Shown: positions 1-9,245 of the stretch, piece after piece
How positions within the stretch are numbered: position 1 is the first letter of the stretch
Layout: every line of letters begins with the position of its first letter
Source: a virus
Strand: one strand, 5' to 3'
Length of the DNA: 26,328 bases
Virus record (IMG/VR): IMGVR_UViG_3300027896_000190
Span: 1 to 26,328 of that record
Translations under genes and position numbers: made by a program
The notes under the pieces: model-generated
The model's input: the letters and a program-made list of their open reading frames with translations, nothing else
What the model was told of the DNA's origin: nothing
Database searches by the model: none

Positions 1-495
1 GCGGTTAAAACTTGGAGTTCATTAAAACAGGTAGCTAATGAAGCTGGTGCTCAACTATTAAATGAGTTGCGTAAGAACATTATGATTCAGAAAAAGGTTG
101 CTACTGGTGATTTATTAAGAAGTTTAAAATATAAAGTCGTTCCAAGTGGTAGTAATTGGAAGGTTATGTTGACTGGTAATAGTTATATTGGTGTATTAGA
201 TACTGGTAGAAGAAGAGGTTCTAAACCACCACCAGTAAGTGCTATATTAAAATGGATGAGTGTTAGAAAGATTAAACCGAGAGATGTAAGAGGTAGATTT
301 GTTAAACCACTTGGTATGGCAATAGCGATTGCTAAGAAAATAGGCAGAGATGGGATTAAAGGGCAACCACATCACATTATACAAAACTCATTAAAGATAT
401 TAAATACGAATAGTGTTCAATCTAAGTTAAGAGAATATATAGTTAAAGATATACAAAACCAATTGATATTAACATTAAAAAACAAAAATAAATAA
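1..495 (+). CDS. HK97 gp10-like tail completion (neck) protein, 5' partial
   Basis: The frame is open from base 1, so the gene begins before the window. The ttg at 67 is an internal codon rather than a convincing start, because coding-quality sequence in the same frame precedes it. The visible part (about 164 residues) has a TGDLLRSL motif, then a segment with VLDTGRRRGSKPPPV and an ILKWM helix, a basic middle and a helical C-terminus. This resembles HK97 gp10-type proteins, small basic proteins that join the head to the tail tube (family knowledge). The next gene starts on the base after its stop codon, so the two are probably co-translated. Placement beside tail-tip genes fits a tail-joining role, but the assignment is by pattern only. 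Confidence 0.6.
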   Translation, partial: AVKTWSSLKQVANEAGAQLLNELRKNIMIQKKVATGDLLRSLKYKVVPSGSNWKVMLTGNSYIGVLDTGRRRGSKPPPVSAILKWMSVRKIKPRDVRGRFVKPLGMAIAIAKKIGRDGIKGQPHHIIQNSLKILNTNSVQSKLREYIVKDIQNQLILTLKNKNK

Positions 496-2076
496 ATGGG
501 AACTTATAACATATTAGCCAATCCAGAAAAGTATTCACCAGTGAATGCTCCAATGTGGATAGAAAGTAATTACTCAGACAACTCGTCCGTTGATTTTAAA
601 TATCTATATGAAGTATATAATGTAGATCAAGGAACAGGGATTACTTATTCATTGGGTAATTTTAGAATACCACCAAGACCAAATGGTAATGGATTATTCA
701 CACCTAATAAGATATTAAGAAGTGAAGTTAGTTATAATATAGGTCCATTTGCTACTCAATCAATCGCAGCAAGTCAATCTATCACGAGATGGGGTTATTC
801 ATATGGGTTTGAGTATAATCCAGGTGTTACATTCTCAGGTTTAACGGCATCAGCATCCCCATATGCTGGTAAAACATTAATAGGATATACAAATGGATAC
901 CCACACGTTACTGGAGTATTTCAAAATGGTGATTATATTAGATTAGAATTCAACTCAACAGTTGCTATACAAGGATATTATGGTGGTGATCATACAATTC
1001 TTGATGTTGTAGAGTTTGGTGGATATTCTTTTATAGCAATAGACTTAGATTATAATCCAGATTTAGACCCAACACAATCAGGTGGTATAGAACCAAACGG
1101 AACAATTACAAATTTAGCTAGAGCTGTTGGTGATACTGGTGGAACATCTTATTCTTTTAACGGAACAAGACAATATGAAGAGATAGGTAGAACGTTTAGT
1201 AATTACAATGTATTCAAATCAACTTCATTAATCCCAGTAAATGGTTCGGCAGATGCTTCTATGACTTGTTATCCACTAACTAACTACCCATACTTTACAA
1301 ATAAAAGAGTTCTCTCTAATAATTATGAGATACTTTCGTTTATGATAGATGATGTTCATCCATATATAAATGGTTCATCATACTTAGTTAGTGAGTGGTA
1401 TGCGAGATATACACTATATACAGAAACTAATTCAACGGTTAAACAATTTGGTTATTATATAGGACAAAATGAATCAACAGATACTGGAAGACAATGGCAC
1501 CGATACGATATACCTGTTGGATTACAAAATCTACTCGATGGTGGGTATATAAATATTGGTGATGTTTCTAATACAGACCATTGGACTGTTGAATTGGTTT
1601 ATATTGATCACACATCATATGTTCAGATTACAAAGATGTTAAAAACATATCAGTTGTATATAGATTGTAGTCCTAATAATCATATTAGATTAGCATTTCA
1701 AAATAGAGGTGGTGGTTTTGATTACTTTAACTTTAATTGGAAATCTGTTAATTCATTAACAACGGCTAAAACAGAGTTTAGAAAAGTTCTTGATTGGAAT
1801 TATAATGTTGGTGATAGACAAGATACGGTGTTGGCACAAAAGGCACAAGAGACTTGGACTATATCAAGTGATTTTATATCTGATATAGAATCTAAATGGT
1901 TAAAAGAAATAATCACTTCACCAGAAGTTTATGTAGTGGATGAAGTAAATAAAATATATATACCAATCATAATTACAAACACAGACTATGTTGTTAGAAC
2001 GAGATTAAATGATAAACAATTCTCAATTTCACTTAGTTATAAACTGGCTTATGATATAAACTTACAAAACTCATAA
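496..2076 (+). CDS. Predicted tail-tip/baseplate protein (526 aa)
   Basis: The ATG follows the previous stop codon with no gap, and one base separates its own stop from the next gene. The protein is rich in Asn, Tyr, Thr and Gly and has no signal peptide or membrane segment, as expected for a beta-rich virion protein. The last ~100 residues have a distinct character: a Trp-containing acidic segment (WTISSDFISDIESKWLKEI), then SPEVYVVDE, IPIIITNTDY and a final strand-rich stretch. I associate this arrangement with tail-associated proteins of Bacteroidota phages that sit before the tail-hub gene. It could be a distal tail protein or another tail-tip component. No enzymatic motif was seen. The structural role is likely; the exact role is inference. 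Confidence 0.5.
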   Translation: MGTYNILANPEKYSPVNAPMWIESNYSDNSSVDFKYLYEVYNVDQGTGITYSLGNFRIPPRPNGNGLFTPNKILRSEVSYNIGPFATQSIAASQSITRWGYSYGFEYNPGVTFSGLTASASPYAGKTLIGYTNGYPHVTGVFQNGDYIRLEFNSTVAIQGYYGGDHTILDVVEFGGYSFIAIDLDYNPDLDPTQSGGIEPNGTITNLARAVGDTGGTSYSFNGTRQYEEIGRTFSNYNVFKSTSLIPVNGSADASMTCYPLTNYPYFTNKRVLSNNYEILSFMIDDVHPYINGSSYLVSEWYARYTLYTETNSTVKQFGYYIGQNESTDTGRQWHRYDIPVGLQNLLDGGYINIGDVSNTDHWTVELVYIDHTSYVQITKMLKTYQLYIDCSPNNHIRLAFQNRGGGFDYFNFNWKSVNSLTTAKTEFRKVLDWNYNVGDRQDTVLAQKAQETWTISSDFISDIESKWLKEIITSPEVYVVDEVNKIYIPIIITNTDYVVRTRLNDKQFSISLSYKLAYDINLQNS

Positions 2077-2077
2077 T

Positions 2078-5000
2078 ATGGCACAAGCAAGATTAGAAAT
2101 TATATTAAACATAGGTGGGACGAGATGGACACTTGATACATCAGGAGTTGATACCGTTCCAATTACCTTTAACGTTCAAGATATCAGAGATATAACCTCA
2201 ACACAAGGTTCATATTCAAAGAGTATTGTTATACCAGAGACACCACATAATAGAATGGTGTTTAATAACATTACAGATTTAAACTCTAATAGTTCTTTTG
2301 ATCCTAATTTAAGAAATAGAGCATACATATTAGTTGATAGTCAAATGATTATGGAAGGATACTTCCAATTAACTGAATTTACTATTGATAAGAATTTACA
2401 TAAGAATGGTTTAACTCTTGTAGTTTTCTCTGATAATAATGATTTCTATACACTCTTAAATGAAGACTTCTTGGTTGGTAATGATAATCCTAATTTAGAT
2501 TTGGATTTGAGTAATATAAACCACAAATGGAATATAGATGATATAAGAGCATCTTGGGGAACACCATCAGCTATACCAGGAGGCGGAATCACATATGCGG
2601 ATAGAGATTATACTTGGGGATATTATTACCCACTTATTGACTATGGTTGGGATTGGAGTCTAAGTGATATAAACGGCACTAATACTACATATAAAAAATT
2701 ATCTAATGGGACAAAAGTCATAGACCAATTCGCAGAGGTTCAAATAGATCAAATGTTCCCAGCTATCTACGCAAGAGTTATATGGGATGATATATTCAAA
2801 GGTGTTGGTTTCAAATGGAAAAGTGAATCATTACCACTGATTGGATTTAATGATTTAATCATACCATTTAATAACACTATAATAACAAGAAGCACTAAAC
2901 AATTACATCAATCTATTTTTAGAGCATCTATTAGCACTGCTAAGAGTATTTATTTACCAAAAGATTATTGGTTTAGTCAGTGGAATCAATATACAAATGA
3001 TAGACAAGATGAGGGATATGTAGATGCTACTATACAATCTAATAATATAACAACAACTACAACGGTTCCGTTTAACGATACAACAACCGATCCTAATGGT
3101 GATCCAAATAATTTATGGAATACAACAGACTTTCATTATACAAACACAACCGGTGAACCACAGAAAATAAGTTTCGGATTTGATATACAAGTAAAGAACT
3201 TATGGTTCTATACAACAGGGACTATACCAAGTTTTAGAATATTTACAAACGACTTAGCATACGCTCACAATAATCCACAAACATATAATGCGACAGTTGA
3301 TGGATATGAGTTTAGAATTGATACAGACAGTCCCAATTTATATTCTGAGACATCAACAGATAATGGTTGGACTTTAAATAAACAAGCTACCGTATTCGGA
3401 CTTAAAGGTGATGTAATAGATATATCAGGACTTCCATTAAATGGGTTCCAATACTGGCACAAAAAGTTTATGAGTGATGAGATTGTATTACAAGCTGGTA
3501 GTAAAGTATGGGTGGTTTACAACTACACAATGTTGGGAACTGGTTATGCCACACATATATTCCCATATTATACTAATTATTCATACTTAGGTTATGATTA
3601 TGTTTATCAAGCACCAGCACCACATTGGTGGTCTAATGACCCAGCACCTATATTTAGAATAAATGCTGGGACTAAAATAGCTGAAATTCAAATAGGTAGT
3701 TTCATATTTTCACAATCGGATAGTAATGTTATACCATATCAAACAATAGATATGAATACTATTATACCTCAACAAGTTAAGAAAAGAGATTTTATATTAT
3801 CCATTATTAAAATGTTTAACCTTGTAGTTGAACCAGATAAAGATAATCCAAGAACACTTAATATAGAAACAAGAGATTATTATTATTCACACGGTAAATT
3901 AAAAGATTGGAGTAAAAAGATAGACTTAAATGATGAGATGTCTACTATTGTTATTGGAGATACACAGAATAAAAGAATAATCTTAAAGTATAAAGATGAT
4001 AAAGATTATTATAATGATTACTATACAAAGAGTTATAACCAATCGTTCGGTCAATATATTTTTAATAACCCTAATCAATTTGTTGTAGGTGATAATGTAA
4101 TGGAACTTCAGTTCTCACCAACACCTATCACGACACTTGGTAAGACTTTTCTTGATACATCAGTAGCAGGAGCAACTGTTAGTAATATAATTATACCTAA
4201 AATAGAGTTTTTAGATAATAATTCAGTTAAAACAGGGACTTCTAATATGAGAATTCTTTATAAAAAGTGGGTTGGTTTAACAGCAAGTGATAATTGGTAT
4301 ATAAATTACTCAGGATATACAGCATCACACTCTGGTATTAAACAATATGGATATCCATATGCTGGTTATTTAGACGATCCATACTACCCAACAAAAGATT
4401 TGAACTATGGACAAGTATATCCAGCCTTTAAAGAGACTAATACAACTATAAATACACTATATTATGCCTATTGGAAACAACAATTGGAAGAAATGGTTGA
4501 TAAAGATAGTAGAATATTAACAGCATCTTTCTATTTAACACCAGAAGATATAGTTGATTTCAGGTTTAGTGATACAATCTTTTTAGATTTCGGTGATGGT
4601 GGGCAATATTACAGAGTAAATAAGATTACAGACTACGATCCATCTAATATCGTCACTTGTAAGGTAGAATTATTCAGAACTAAACACGTTACGGTTCCTA
4701 AACCAATAACTTTACCAGTAGTTCCAGCATCAAAACCTACTAAAATCAAATTAACACCTTGGAAACCATCACCAGCATGGAAAAATTATAATAATATATA
4801 TGATAGTAATAATGTTGTTAATGGAGTAGATAACAATGTTAACTTCGGACCTTCATTTATTAATGGTGATTGGAACTCGATAGCAGCTCAAAACACAATT
4901 ACGAATGGTGGACATAACACTATTAATTCTAATAGCACTTTCACACACGGTGATTATAACACTACTTACAATGATGTTAGTGATAGTTTCATTGCTGGTG

Positions 5001-5374
5001 ATTATAACACTATACAAGGCGGTAGTTTCGTTACTATATTCGGTTCAAATAATAAAGTAATGCCGATTGCGGGATCACCTAAACCAGAAAACGTGGTTAT
5101 AATTGGTAATAATCAAAGAGTTAGTGAACCTAATAGAATACAATTAGCTCAACCAACTATACTTGTTAATAATTGGGTTCTTGCTGGTAAGGATGAGATA
5201 TTAAATATGTTTAGTGAGAATAGTATAATAAATTATATTTCATCTGGGAGGGATGCTGTAAGAGATTGGGGAGCTCAGAACAATATAAATATTGCTAGTG
5301 CTGGAAGAGATGATTTATTGTATGATAATAATACTTTACCAATTGCTAAATCCCCATACACACCTTACTATTAG
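2078..5374 (+). CDS. Large tail-hub/tail-tip protein with C-terminal beta-roll repeats (1098 aa)
   Basis: The N-terminus (residues ~1-135) contains VPITFNVQDIRDI and GSYSKSIVIPETPHNRMVFN, the start I recognise from large tail-hub proteins of Bacteroidota phages. Around residues 565-640 is a second typical segment: RDFILSIIKMFNLVVEPDKD, IETRDYYY, DWSKKIDL, then YKDDKDYYNDYY. Residues ~870-890 are a Pro/Lys-rich hinge. Residues ~904-1010 are a run of short repeats with Asn-Asn or Asn-Thr turns and alternating Gly (INGDWN, THGDYN, IAGDYN, IFGSNN, IIGNNQ), resembling left-handed beta-roll repeats of YadA-type trimeric adhesin heads. The protein probably sits at the tail tip and carries or contacts fibres. 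A minus-strand open frame inside it (3265-3462) looks like a shadow. Confidence 0.65.
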   Translation: MAQARLEIILNIGGTRWTLDTSGVDTVPITFNVQDIRDITSTQGSYSKSIVIPETPHNRMVFNNITDLNSNSSFDPNLRNRAYILVDSQMIMEGYFQLTEFTIDKNLHKNGLTLVVFSDNNDFYTLLNEDFLVGNDNPNLDLDLSNINHKWNIDDIRASWGTPSAIPGGGITYADRDYTWGYYYPLIDYGWDWSLSDINGTNTTYKKLSNGTKVIDQFAEVQIDQMFPAIYARVIWDDIFKGVGFKWKSESLPLIGFNDLIIPFNNTIITRSTKQLHQSIFRASISTAKSIYLPKDYWFSQWNQYTNDRQDEGYVDATIQSNNITTTTTVPFNDTTTDPNGDPNNLWNTTDFHYTNTTGEPQKISFGFDIQVKNLWFYTTGTIPSFRIFTNDLAYAHNNPQTYNATVDGYEFRIDTDSPNLYSETSTDNGWTLNKQATVFGLKGDVIDISGLPLNGFQYWHKKFMSDEIVLQAGSKVWVVYNYTMLGTGYATHIFPYYTNYSYLGYDYVYQAPAPHWWSNDPAPIFRINAGTKIAEIQIGSFIFSQSDSNVIPYQTIDMNTIIPQQVKKRDFILSIIKMFNLVVEPDKDNPRTLNIETRDYYYSHGKLKDWSKKIDLNDEMSTIVIGDTQNKRIILKYKDDKDYYNDYYTKSYNQSFGQYIFNNPNQFVVGDNVMELQFSPTPITTLGKTFLDTSVAGATVSNIIIPKIEFLDNNSVKTGTSNMRILYKKWVGLTASDNWYINYSGYTASHSGIKQYGYPYAGYLDDPYYPTKDLNYGQVYPAFKETNTTINTLYYAYWKQQLEEMVDKDSRILTASFYLTPEDIVDFRFSDTIFLDFGDGGQYYRVNKITDYDPSNIVTCKVELFRTKHVTVPKPITLPVVPASKPTKIKLTPWKPSPAWKNYNNIYDSNNVVNGVDNNVNFGPSFINGDWNSIAAQNTITNGGHNTINSNSTFTHGDYNTTYNDVSDSFIAGDYNTIQGGSFVTIFGSNNKVMPIAGSPKPENVVIIGNNQRVSEPNRIQLAQPTILVNNWVLAGKDEILNMFSENSIINYISSGRDAVRDWGAQNNINIASAGRDDLLYDNNTLPIAKSPYTPYY

Positions 5375-5392
5375 GGAAGAAATAAAAATAAA

Positions 5393-5398
5393 TATATA
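5393..5398 (+). promoter_or_regulatory. TATATA element 4 nt before fibre gene start
   Basis: TATATA is followed by ACAT and then the ATG at 5403. It is one of eight such elements at near-fixed distance from a start codon. It supports the choice of 5403 as start. Whether it works in transcription or translation is not known. Confidence 0.45.
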
Positions 5399-5402
5399 AC
5401 AT

Positions 5403-7673
5403 ATGAGTATTATTAGACAGAACTCTCGTGTTTCACACCACACACTAACGGATACTGGAATAACATTTAGTGTTCCAAGCCAAGAAGATTTCACAATATC
5501 AGGTTCAGGTTCTTGGGGTGTTACAGACTTAGCATATTCTGAAATTGGAGTTGCTGAAACTGATGGTAGAGCATTCATTAGAATAGGTAATGACATTAAA
5601 GAGTTCCAATTTACAACAGAATCACATATTCCGCAAAAAGAATTAGTAGATACATTTGGAACAAGACAAGATGCTATTGAAGTTGATGTTCAAGGGGTTA
5701 ATTTCGGAACAGGAATTAGATCTATTGATGGTCCAACAGAATCACATATGTATTTTGACCCTAATAACATTGTAGTTCATTCTGGTAATGGATCAGGTAT
5801 TACTTATGATGCTGACTATTCATCCACATTTACAAATAATTCATTAGTAACAAAGGCATATGTTCTTTCACACGGAGGTGGTGGAACAGGATCAGGAGCA
5901 CAAGGTGCAACTGGAGCAACAGGAGCAAGTGGAACTTCAGGTAGTTCAGGAACATCTGGAACGAGTGGAGCACAAGGTGCAACTGGATCACAAGGTAATT
6001 CAACAACAATATATTTATATAAAGGAAAAACAAGTGCTACTTCGGGTAATCCAAACCCAGGTTATATTATATGGAACAACGCAACGCAAGTAAGTTCTAC
6101 GCAGATAAACATATCTCATTTAACCGATGATAATTTAGACATTGATATTCTATTATCATTCCTCACAAACGGACAACCTATATACATTCAAGATAGAAAC
6201 AATAGTGGTGATTATCAGAAGTGGAAGATAAACGGAACTCCAACTCAGGTAATCGGCGCGAATAATTATTGGACCCTTCCTGTTACTTTCCTTAGTTCAT
6301 CAGGAGCAGGAACAACAAACTTCGCAAATAACACAGCATTATTTATTGGCATATTCGCACCATCCGGAACGAGTGGAACATCTGGTTCAAGTGGGACATC
6401 CGGAACTTCAGGTAGTTCAGGAACAAGTGGTGCTAATGGATCATCTGGAACAAGTGGTTCATCAGGGACATCCGGAACAACAGGAACTTCAGGTAGTTCA
6501 GGAACAAGTGGTGCTCATGGATCATCTGGAACAAGTGGGTCTTCCGGAACTTCAGGTAGTTCAGGTTCAAGTGGAACGAGTGGTAGTTCGACACCAACAG
6601 GAAACTTAAACCAAACATTAGCAAATGGAAATTGGGGTGGCTCACATTCTATCTATATGCAGAACTCATATAAGATCGGAACTATTGCTGCTGGACCTGG
6701 TTCAATTAAAAATCAACAAATAACTTTTGGTGGTGATGGTGGTTATTTACCTTCAAGATTACAATTGGATACTGCGGGAGCAACTGGTTTTGGTAATGCG
6801 GGTAATTCATTTAGATTCTCATTAGATGATAATAATAGCCAATGGGCTTTCAACAACAATGGTTTATTAACTGCAGACGTAGCATCAATCGTTCTTACGA
6901 ACACAGGTAATATACAACTAACATCTTGGGACACTATAACAACAACATCGGGATCATTAAAACAAAATATAATAAACGGTTCATTTACATCACAAGTTGT
7001 AGCAATGGATGATATAAACAGAAACATACAACACTCTATTCAGGACTTAGCAAGTTCTGACTACTCATTGATGAACCAATATACAACAAATATATTGGTG
7101 ACTGGTTATACGGGTTCGTTTCAAGGTTTAAAATATAACGCTGATTATTCAGCAAATTACACATCAAGATCATTAGTTGATAAAAACTATGTTGATACAA
7201 AAGTTGCTGGTATTACTGGTAGTGGTGGTGGTCTTACTGGCTCTGGAACTGCTAATTATATTTCTAAATTTACATCAACAGGTGTTCTTGGTAATTCTAA
7301 TATTATAGATTATGGTTATCCATTAGGAGTTGGTATAAATTATGCACCACAAGCAGGAACTCAATTATCAATAGGTAATGCTGTGTTAGTTGATACTTTA
7401 TACGCACTTAATAACTATGCTACTTCATCAACAACAAGAGCCGGTTATTTTGTAAATTATGCTAATAGTGGAACAGGTTCTAAAATAGGTATTCAAGTTT
7501 CAGTTCCAAGTGGTTCTAACAACTACGCACTTATAATCAATGACGGTAGAGAAGCATCAGGTAAGGTTCTTACATCGGATGCTTCGGGTAATGCTTATTG
7601 GAGTGTAGCACCATCGACTGGTATAAACTACGGTCAGGTATATGTAATGGCAACAAATAATTTCTTAATATAA
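5403..7673 (+). CDS. Collagen-like tail fibre protein (756 aa)
   Basis: This is a modular fibre. Two copies of a motif of the form Y-x-ADYS-x4-T-x2-SLV-x-K-x-YV lie near residues 132-152 and 575-600; this fibre repeat is common in Bacteroidota phage and surface proteins. Two blocks of Gly-X-Y triplets (residues 165-197 and 322-396, mostly GTS, GSS and GAT) flank a small globular segment with many aromatic residues. The triplets lack proline but have collagen periodicity, so a trimeric shaft is likely. The C-terminal part has GTANYISKFTSTGVLGNSNI and GKVLTSDASGNAYW, typical of the ends of such fibres. No S74 self-cleaving chaperone was recognised. The role is probably host binding at the tail tip, next to the adhesin-like genes. 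Confidence 0.75.
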   Translation: MSIIRQNSRVSHHTLTDTGITFSVPSQEDFTISGSGSWGVTDLAYSEIGVAETDGRAFIRIGNDIKEFQFTTESHIPQKELVDTFGTRQDAIEVDVQGVNFGTGIRSIDGPTESHMYFDPNNIVVHSGNGSGITYDADYSSTFTNNSLVTKAYVLSHGGGGTGSGAQGATGATGASGTSGSSGTSGTSGAQGATGSQGNSTTIYLYKGKTSATSGNPNPGYIIWNNATQVSSTQINISHLTDDNLDIDILLSFLTNGQPIYIQDRNNSGDYQKWKINGTPTQVIGANNYWTLPVTFLSSSGAGTTNFANNTALFIGIFAPSGTSGTSGSSGTSGTSGSSGTSGANGSSGTSGSSGTSGTTGTSGSSGTSGAHGSSGTSGSSGTSGSSGSSGTSGSSTPTGNLNQTLANGNWGGSHSIYMQNSYKIGTIAAGPGSIKNQQITFGGDGGYLPSRLQLDTAGATGFGNAGNSFRFSLDDNNSQWAFNNNGLLTADVASIVLTNTGNIQLTSWDTITTTSGSLKQNIINGSFTSQVVAMDDINRNIQHSIQDLASSDYSLMNQYTTNILVTGYTGSFQGLKYNADYSANYTSRSLVDKNYVDTKVAGITGSGGGLTGSGTANYISKFTSTGVLGNSNIIDYGYPLGVGINYAPQAGTQLSIGNAVLVDTLYALNNYATSSTTRAGYFVNYANSGTGSKIGIQVSVPSGSNNYALIINDGREASGKVLTSDASGNAYWSVAPSTGINYGQVYVMATNNFLI
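5895..5993 (+). repeat. Collagen-like Gly-X-Y repeat, first block (11 triplets)
   Basis: Eleven in-frame triplets (GAQ, GAT, GAT, GAS, GTS, GSS, GTS, GTS, GAQ, GAT, GSQ) at residues 165-197 of the fibre protein. The DNA shares a short core (ggaacttcaggtagttcagg, from 5931) with the second block. Confidence 0.85.
6366..6590 (+). repeat. Collagen-like Gly-X-Y repeat, second block (25 triplets)
   Basis: Twenty-five in-frame triplets at residues 322-396, nearly all GTS or GSS, with single GAN, GTT and GAH units. At DNA level a near-identical segment of more than 60 nt starts at 6402 and again at 6483, an 81-nt (27-codon) period. Another copy of the core starts at 6547. This indicates recent in-frame duplication. 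Confidence 0.85.
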
Positions 7674-7690
7674 AAAATAAATAAATAAAA

Positions 7691-8107
7691 ATGGCAGGTA
7701 ATACTACACCAATCTTTTCAAAAGTGGGAGACATACAATGGTCTAACACTCTAACAACAGCTAATACAACAACAGATTTAACAACTGGAACAACTTATTC
7801 AGTTTTTACAACAGATGCAACCAATGGTGGTTATGTTCAAAAATTAAGATTTAGACCTCTTGGAACAAACGTAGCAACTGTTGCAAGAATTTGGTTGAAT
7901 AATGGCTCTACAACATCAACAGCAGCTAATAATACATTATGGGATGAGATTTCATTAGCGGCTACAACTGTATCACAAACATCTTCATTATCAGTTTATG
8001 AAGTTCCAATCAACGTGGCTTTACCTCCTGGGTATAAAATCTATATCACATTAGGAACTGCTGTATCGGCTGGTTATGATGTTATAGCGATAGGAGGAAA
8101 ATATTAA
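7691..8107 (+). CDS. Small virion-associated beta-rich protein (138 aa)
   Basis: The start is preceded by an A-rich leader typical of Bacteroidota. The protein is Thr/Asn-rich and has no membrane segment. It contains GGYVQKLRFRPLGTN, ARIWLNNG, a DEISL segment and a closing LPPGYKIYITLGTAVSAGYDVIAIGGKY-like end (last ~28 residues). I know this layout from small beta-sandwich proteins encoded among phage tail-fibre genes, where they are usually annotated as hypothetical. It could cap a fibre or decorate the virion. The structural assignment rests on context and composition only. Confidence 0.5.
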   Translation: MAGNTTPIFSKVGDIQWSNTLTTANTTTDLTTGTTYSVFTTDATNGGYVQKLRFRPLGTNVATVARIWLNNGSTTSTAANNTLWDEISLAATTVSQTSSLSVYEVPINVALPPGYKIYITLGTAVSAGYDVIAIGGKY

Positions 8108-8113
8108 TATATA
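8108..8113 (+). promoter_or_regulatory. TATATA element 4 nt before 8118 start
   Basis: TATATA, then AATT, then ATG. It begins immediately after the previous stop codon, so the whole intergenic gap is essentially this element. Confidence 0.45.
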
Positions 8114-8117
8114 AATT

Positions 8118-8300
8118 ATGGAATATATTTTATGTGAATTTAACTATGGATATAGCGGTCAATTTTATCAAAAAGTTGAAAATGGTATTGTGATAAATAA
8201 CCTTTCCTTAACTGGGGAGGTTATACCTTTACCAGAAGGCATTCCATATGGTTCGGAAGTAATTGATACGAACCCAGACTTACCCTATTGGGCAAAATAA
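8118..8300 (+). CDS. Small protein of unknown function (60 aa)
   Basis: Not recognised. The ORF starts 10 nt after the previous stop codon with a TATATA element 4 nt upstream, and its stop is 9 nt from the first glycine-rich adhesin gene. The protein begins MEYILCEFNYGYSGQFYQ and ends NPDLPYWAK, with a Gly/Pro-rich turn region in between. It has no membrane segment and no Cys pair. Its place between a small virion protein and adhesin-like genes suggests a fibre accessory protein or chaperone, but nothing in the sequence proves that. Confidence 0.55.
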   Translation: MEYILCEFNYGYSGQFYQKVENGIVINNLSLTGEVIPLPEGIPYGSEVIDTNPDLPYWAK

Positions 8301-8309
8301 ATAATAAAT

Positions 8310-9230
8310 ATGCAGTTTTTAAATCATATAACAGATGCTAACTTAAACATACAAACATTTTATTATAAAGGTAATAATGATTGGCAGATGTGGAACAAAC
8401 CAGAAGGCGTTAAGAACCTTTACATATTCTGTCTTGGTTCTGGATCAGGTGGTGGACCTGGTGTTTCAGCAGCACTTGGTTCAGCTAAAAGAGGTGGAGG
8501 AGGTGGCGCAGCTGCAGCTTGGAGTATTTTATTTACATCAGCTGACCAAATGCCAAGCACACTTTATATTCAACCTGCGGCACCTGGTCTTGGTGGAACA
8601 GGAATAAGCAATGGTGCTACGGGATCATTATCTTATGTTTCTGTTCAACCAAATACTACTGGTATAAACTTAATTTTACAATCAGGAGCTACATCACCTT
8701 CACCTGGTCAATCAGGAACAAATGGTGGTGCTGGAGGTTCTGCTGGAACAGTATGGACTGGTAGTGCTTTATCATATGGGTTACTAACGGGTTCAGCACC
8801 TGGAACTGGTGGTAATGGATCTGCTGCAACTATATCAACCCCTGGTGTTGATATAATACCAACTTCAATAGTAAGTGGTGGTGCATCAGGTGGATCAACG
8901 AACGTTTCTAATGCTGGTTTTGATGGTGGTGGTGTTCAATCGCAAGGCTATTGGTCTCCTAACTATCTAACGACTGCTGGGCCAGGAAACAGTAGTGGAA
9001 CAGCGAGCAATGGGGCGTCGGCTCCATTAACAGGATTGTTGAACTTAATATCTACAAGAACTAATCTATTTTTTGCAGGTGGTGCTGGTGGTGGCGCTTC
9101 TGGAACTGCTACGGGTGGATCGGGTGGAAACGGATCTTATGGTTGCGGAGGTGGAGGAGGTGGTGCTGGTATAACTGGTGGTGCTGGTGGTAATGGAGGA
9201 CCAGGAATTGTTATAGTGGTAGCGTGGTAA
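8310..9230 (+). CDS. Glycine-rich tail adhesin-like protein, copy 1 (306 aa)
   Basis: First of three adjacent paralogues. The N-terminus has FYYKGNNDWQMWNKPEGV, leading into IFCLGSGSGGG. The body alternates poly-Gly tracts with Ala/Ser/Thr segments, and it ends NGSYGCGGGGGGAG and then GIVIVVAW. An aromatic-Gly-Trp-Asn-Lys-Pro entry followed by Gly-rich repeats is common in phage receptor-binding proteins. Comparable Gly-rich tracts form polyglycine-II helical bundles in gp38-type adhesins of T-even-like phages (family knowledge; similarity of fold here is inference). There is no signal peptide. The products probably bind the host surface at the fibre tip. Confidence 0.65.
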   Translation: MQFLNHITDANLNIQTFYYKGNNDWQMWNKPEGVKNLYIFCLGSGSGGGPGVSAALGSAKRGGGGGAAAAWSILFTSADQMPSTLYIQPAAPGLGGTGISNGATGSLSYVSVQPNTTGINLILQSGATSPSPGQSGTNGGAGGSAGTVWTGSALSYGLLTGSAPGTGGNGSAATISTPGVDIIPTSIVSGGASGGSTNVSNAGFDGGGVQSQGYWSPNYLTTAGPGNSSGTASNGASAPLTGLLNLISTRTNLFFAGGAGGGASGTATGGSGGNGSYGCGGGGGGAGITGGAGGNGGPGIVIVVAW

Positions 9231-9235
9231 ATTAA

Positions 9236-9241
9236 TATATA
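9236..9241 (+). promoter_or_regulatory. TATATA element 4 nt before 9246 start
   Basis: TATATA, then GATT, then ATG. It lies between the first and second adhesin-like paralogues; the first and third copies have no TATATA at this position. Confidence 0.45.
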
Positions 9242-9245
9242 GATT

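Noticed and set aside
3265-3462. Minus-strand open frame inside the tail-hub gene
   Set aside because: It lies fully within a well-supported gene and has no start signal or recognisable product; the same applies to other minus-strand frames under virion genes (5336-5596, 6743-7027, 12157-12369, 16335-16523, 17666-17932, 18235-18420).
8377-8607. Alternative-frame open frames in glycine-rich and collagen-like genes (also 5860-6093, 6346-6609, 9364-9561, 10858-11061)
   Set aside because: They consist of Val/Leu/Gln/Glu low-complexity runs produced by reading GGT/GGA/TCA-rich repeats in another frame.
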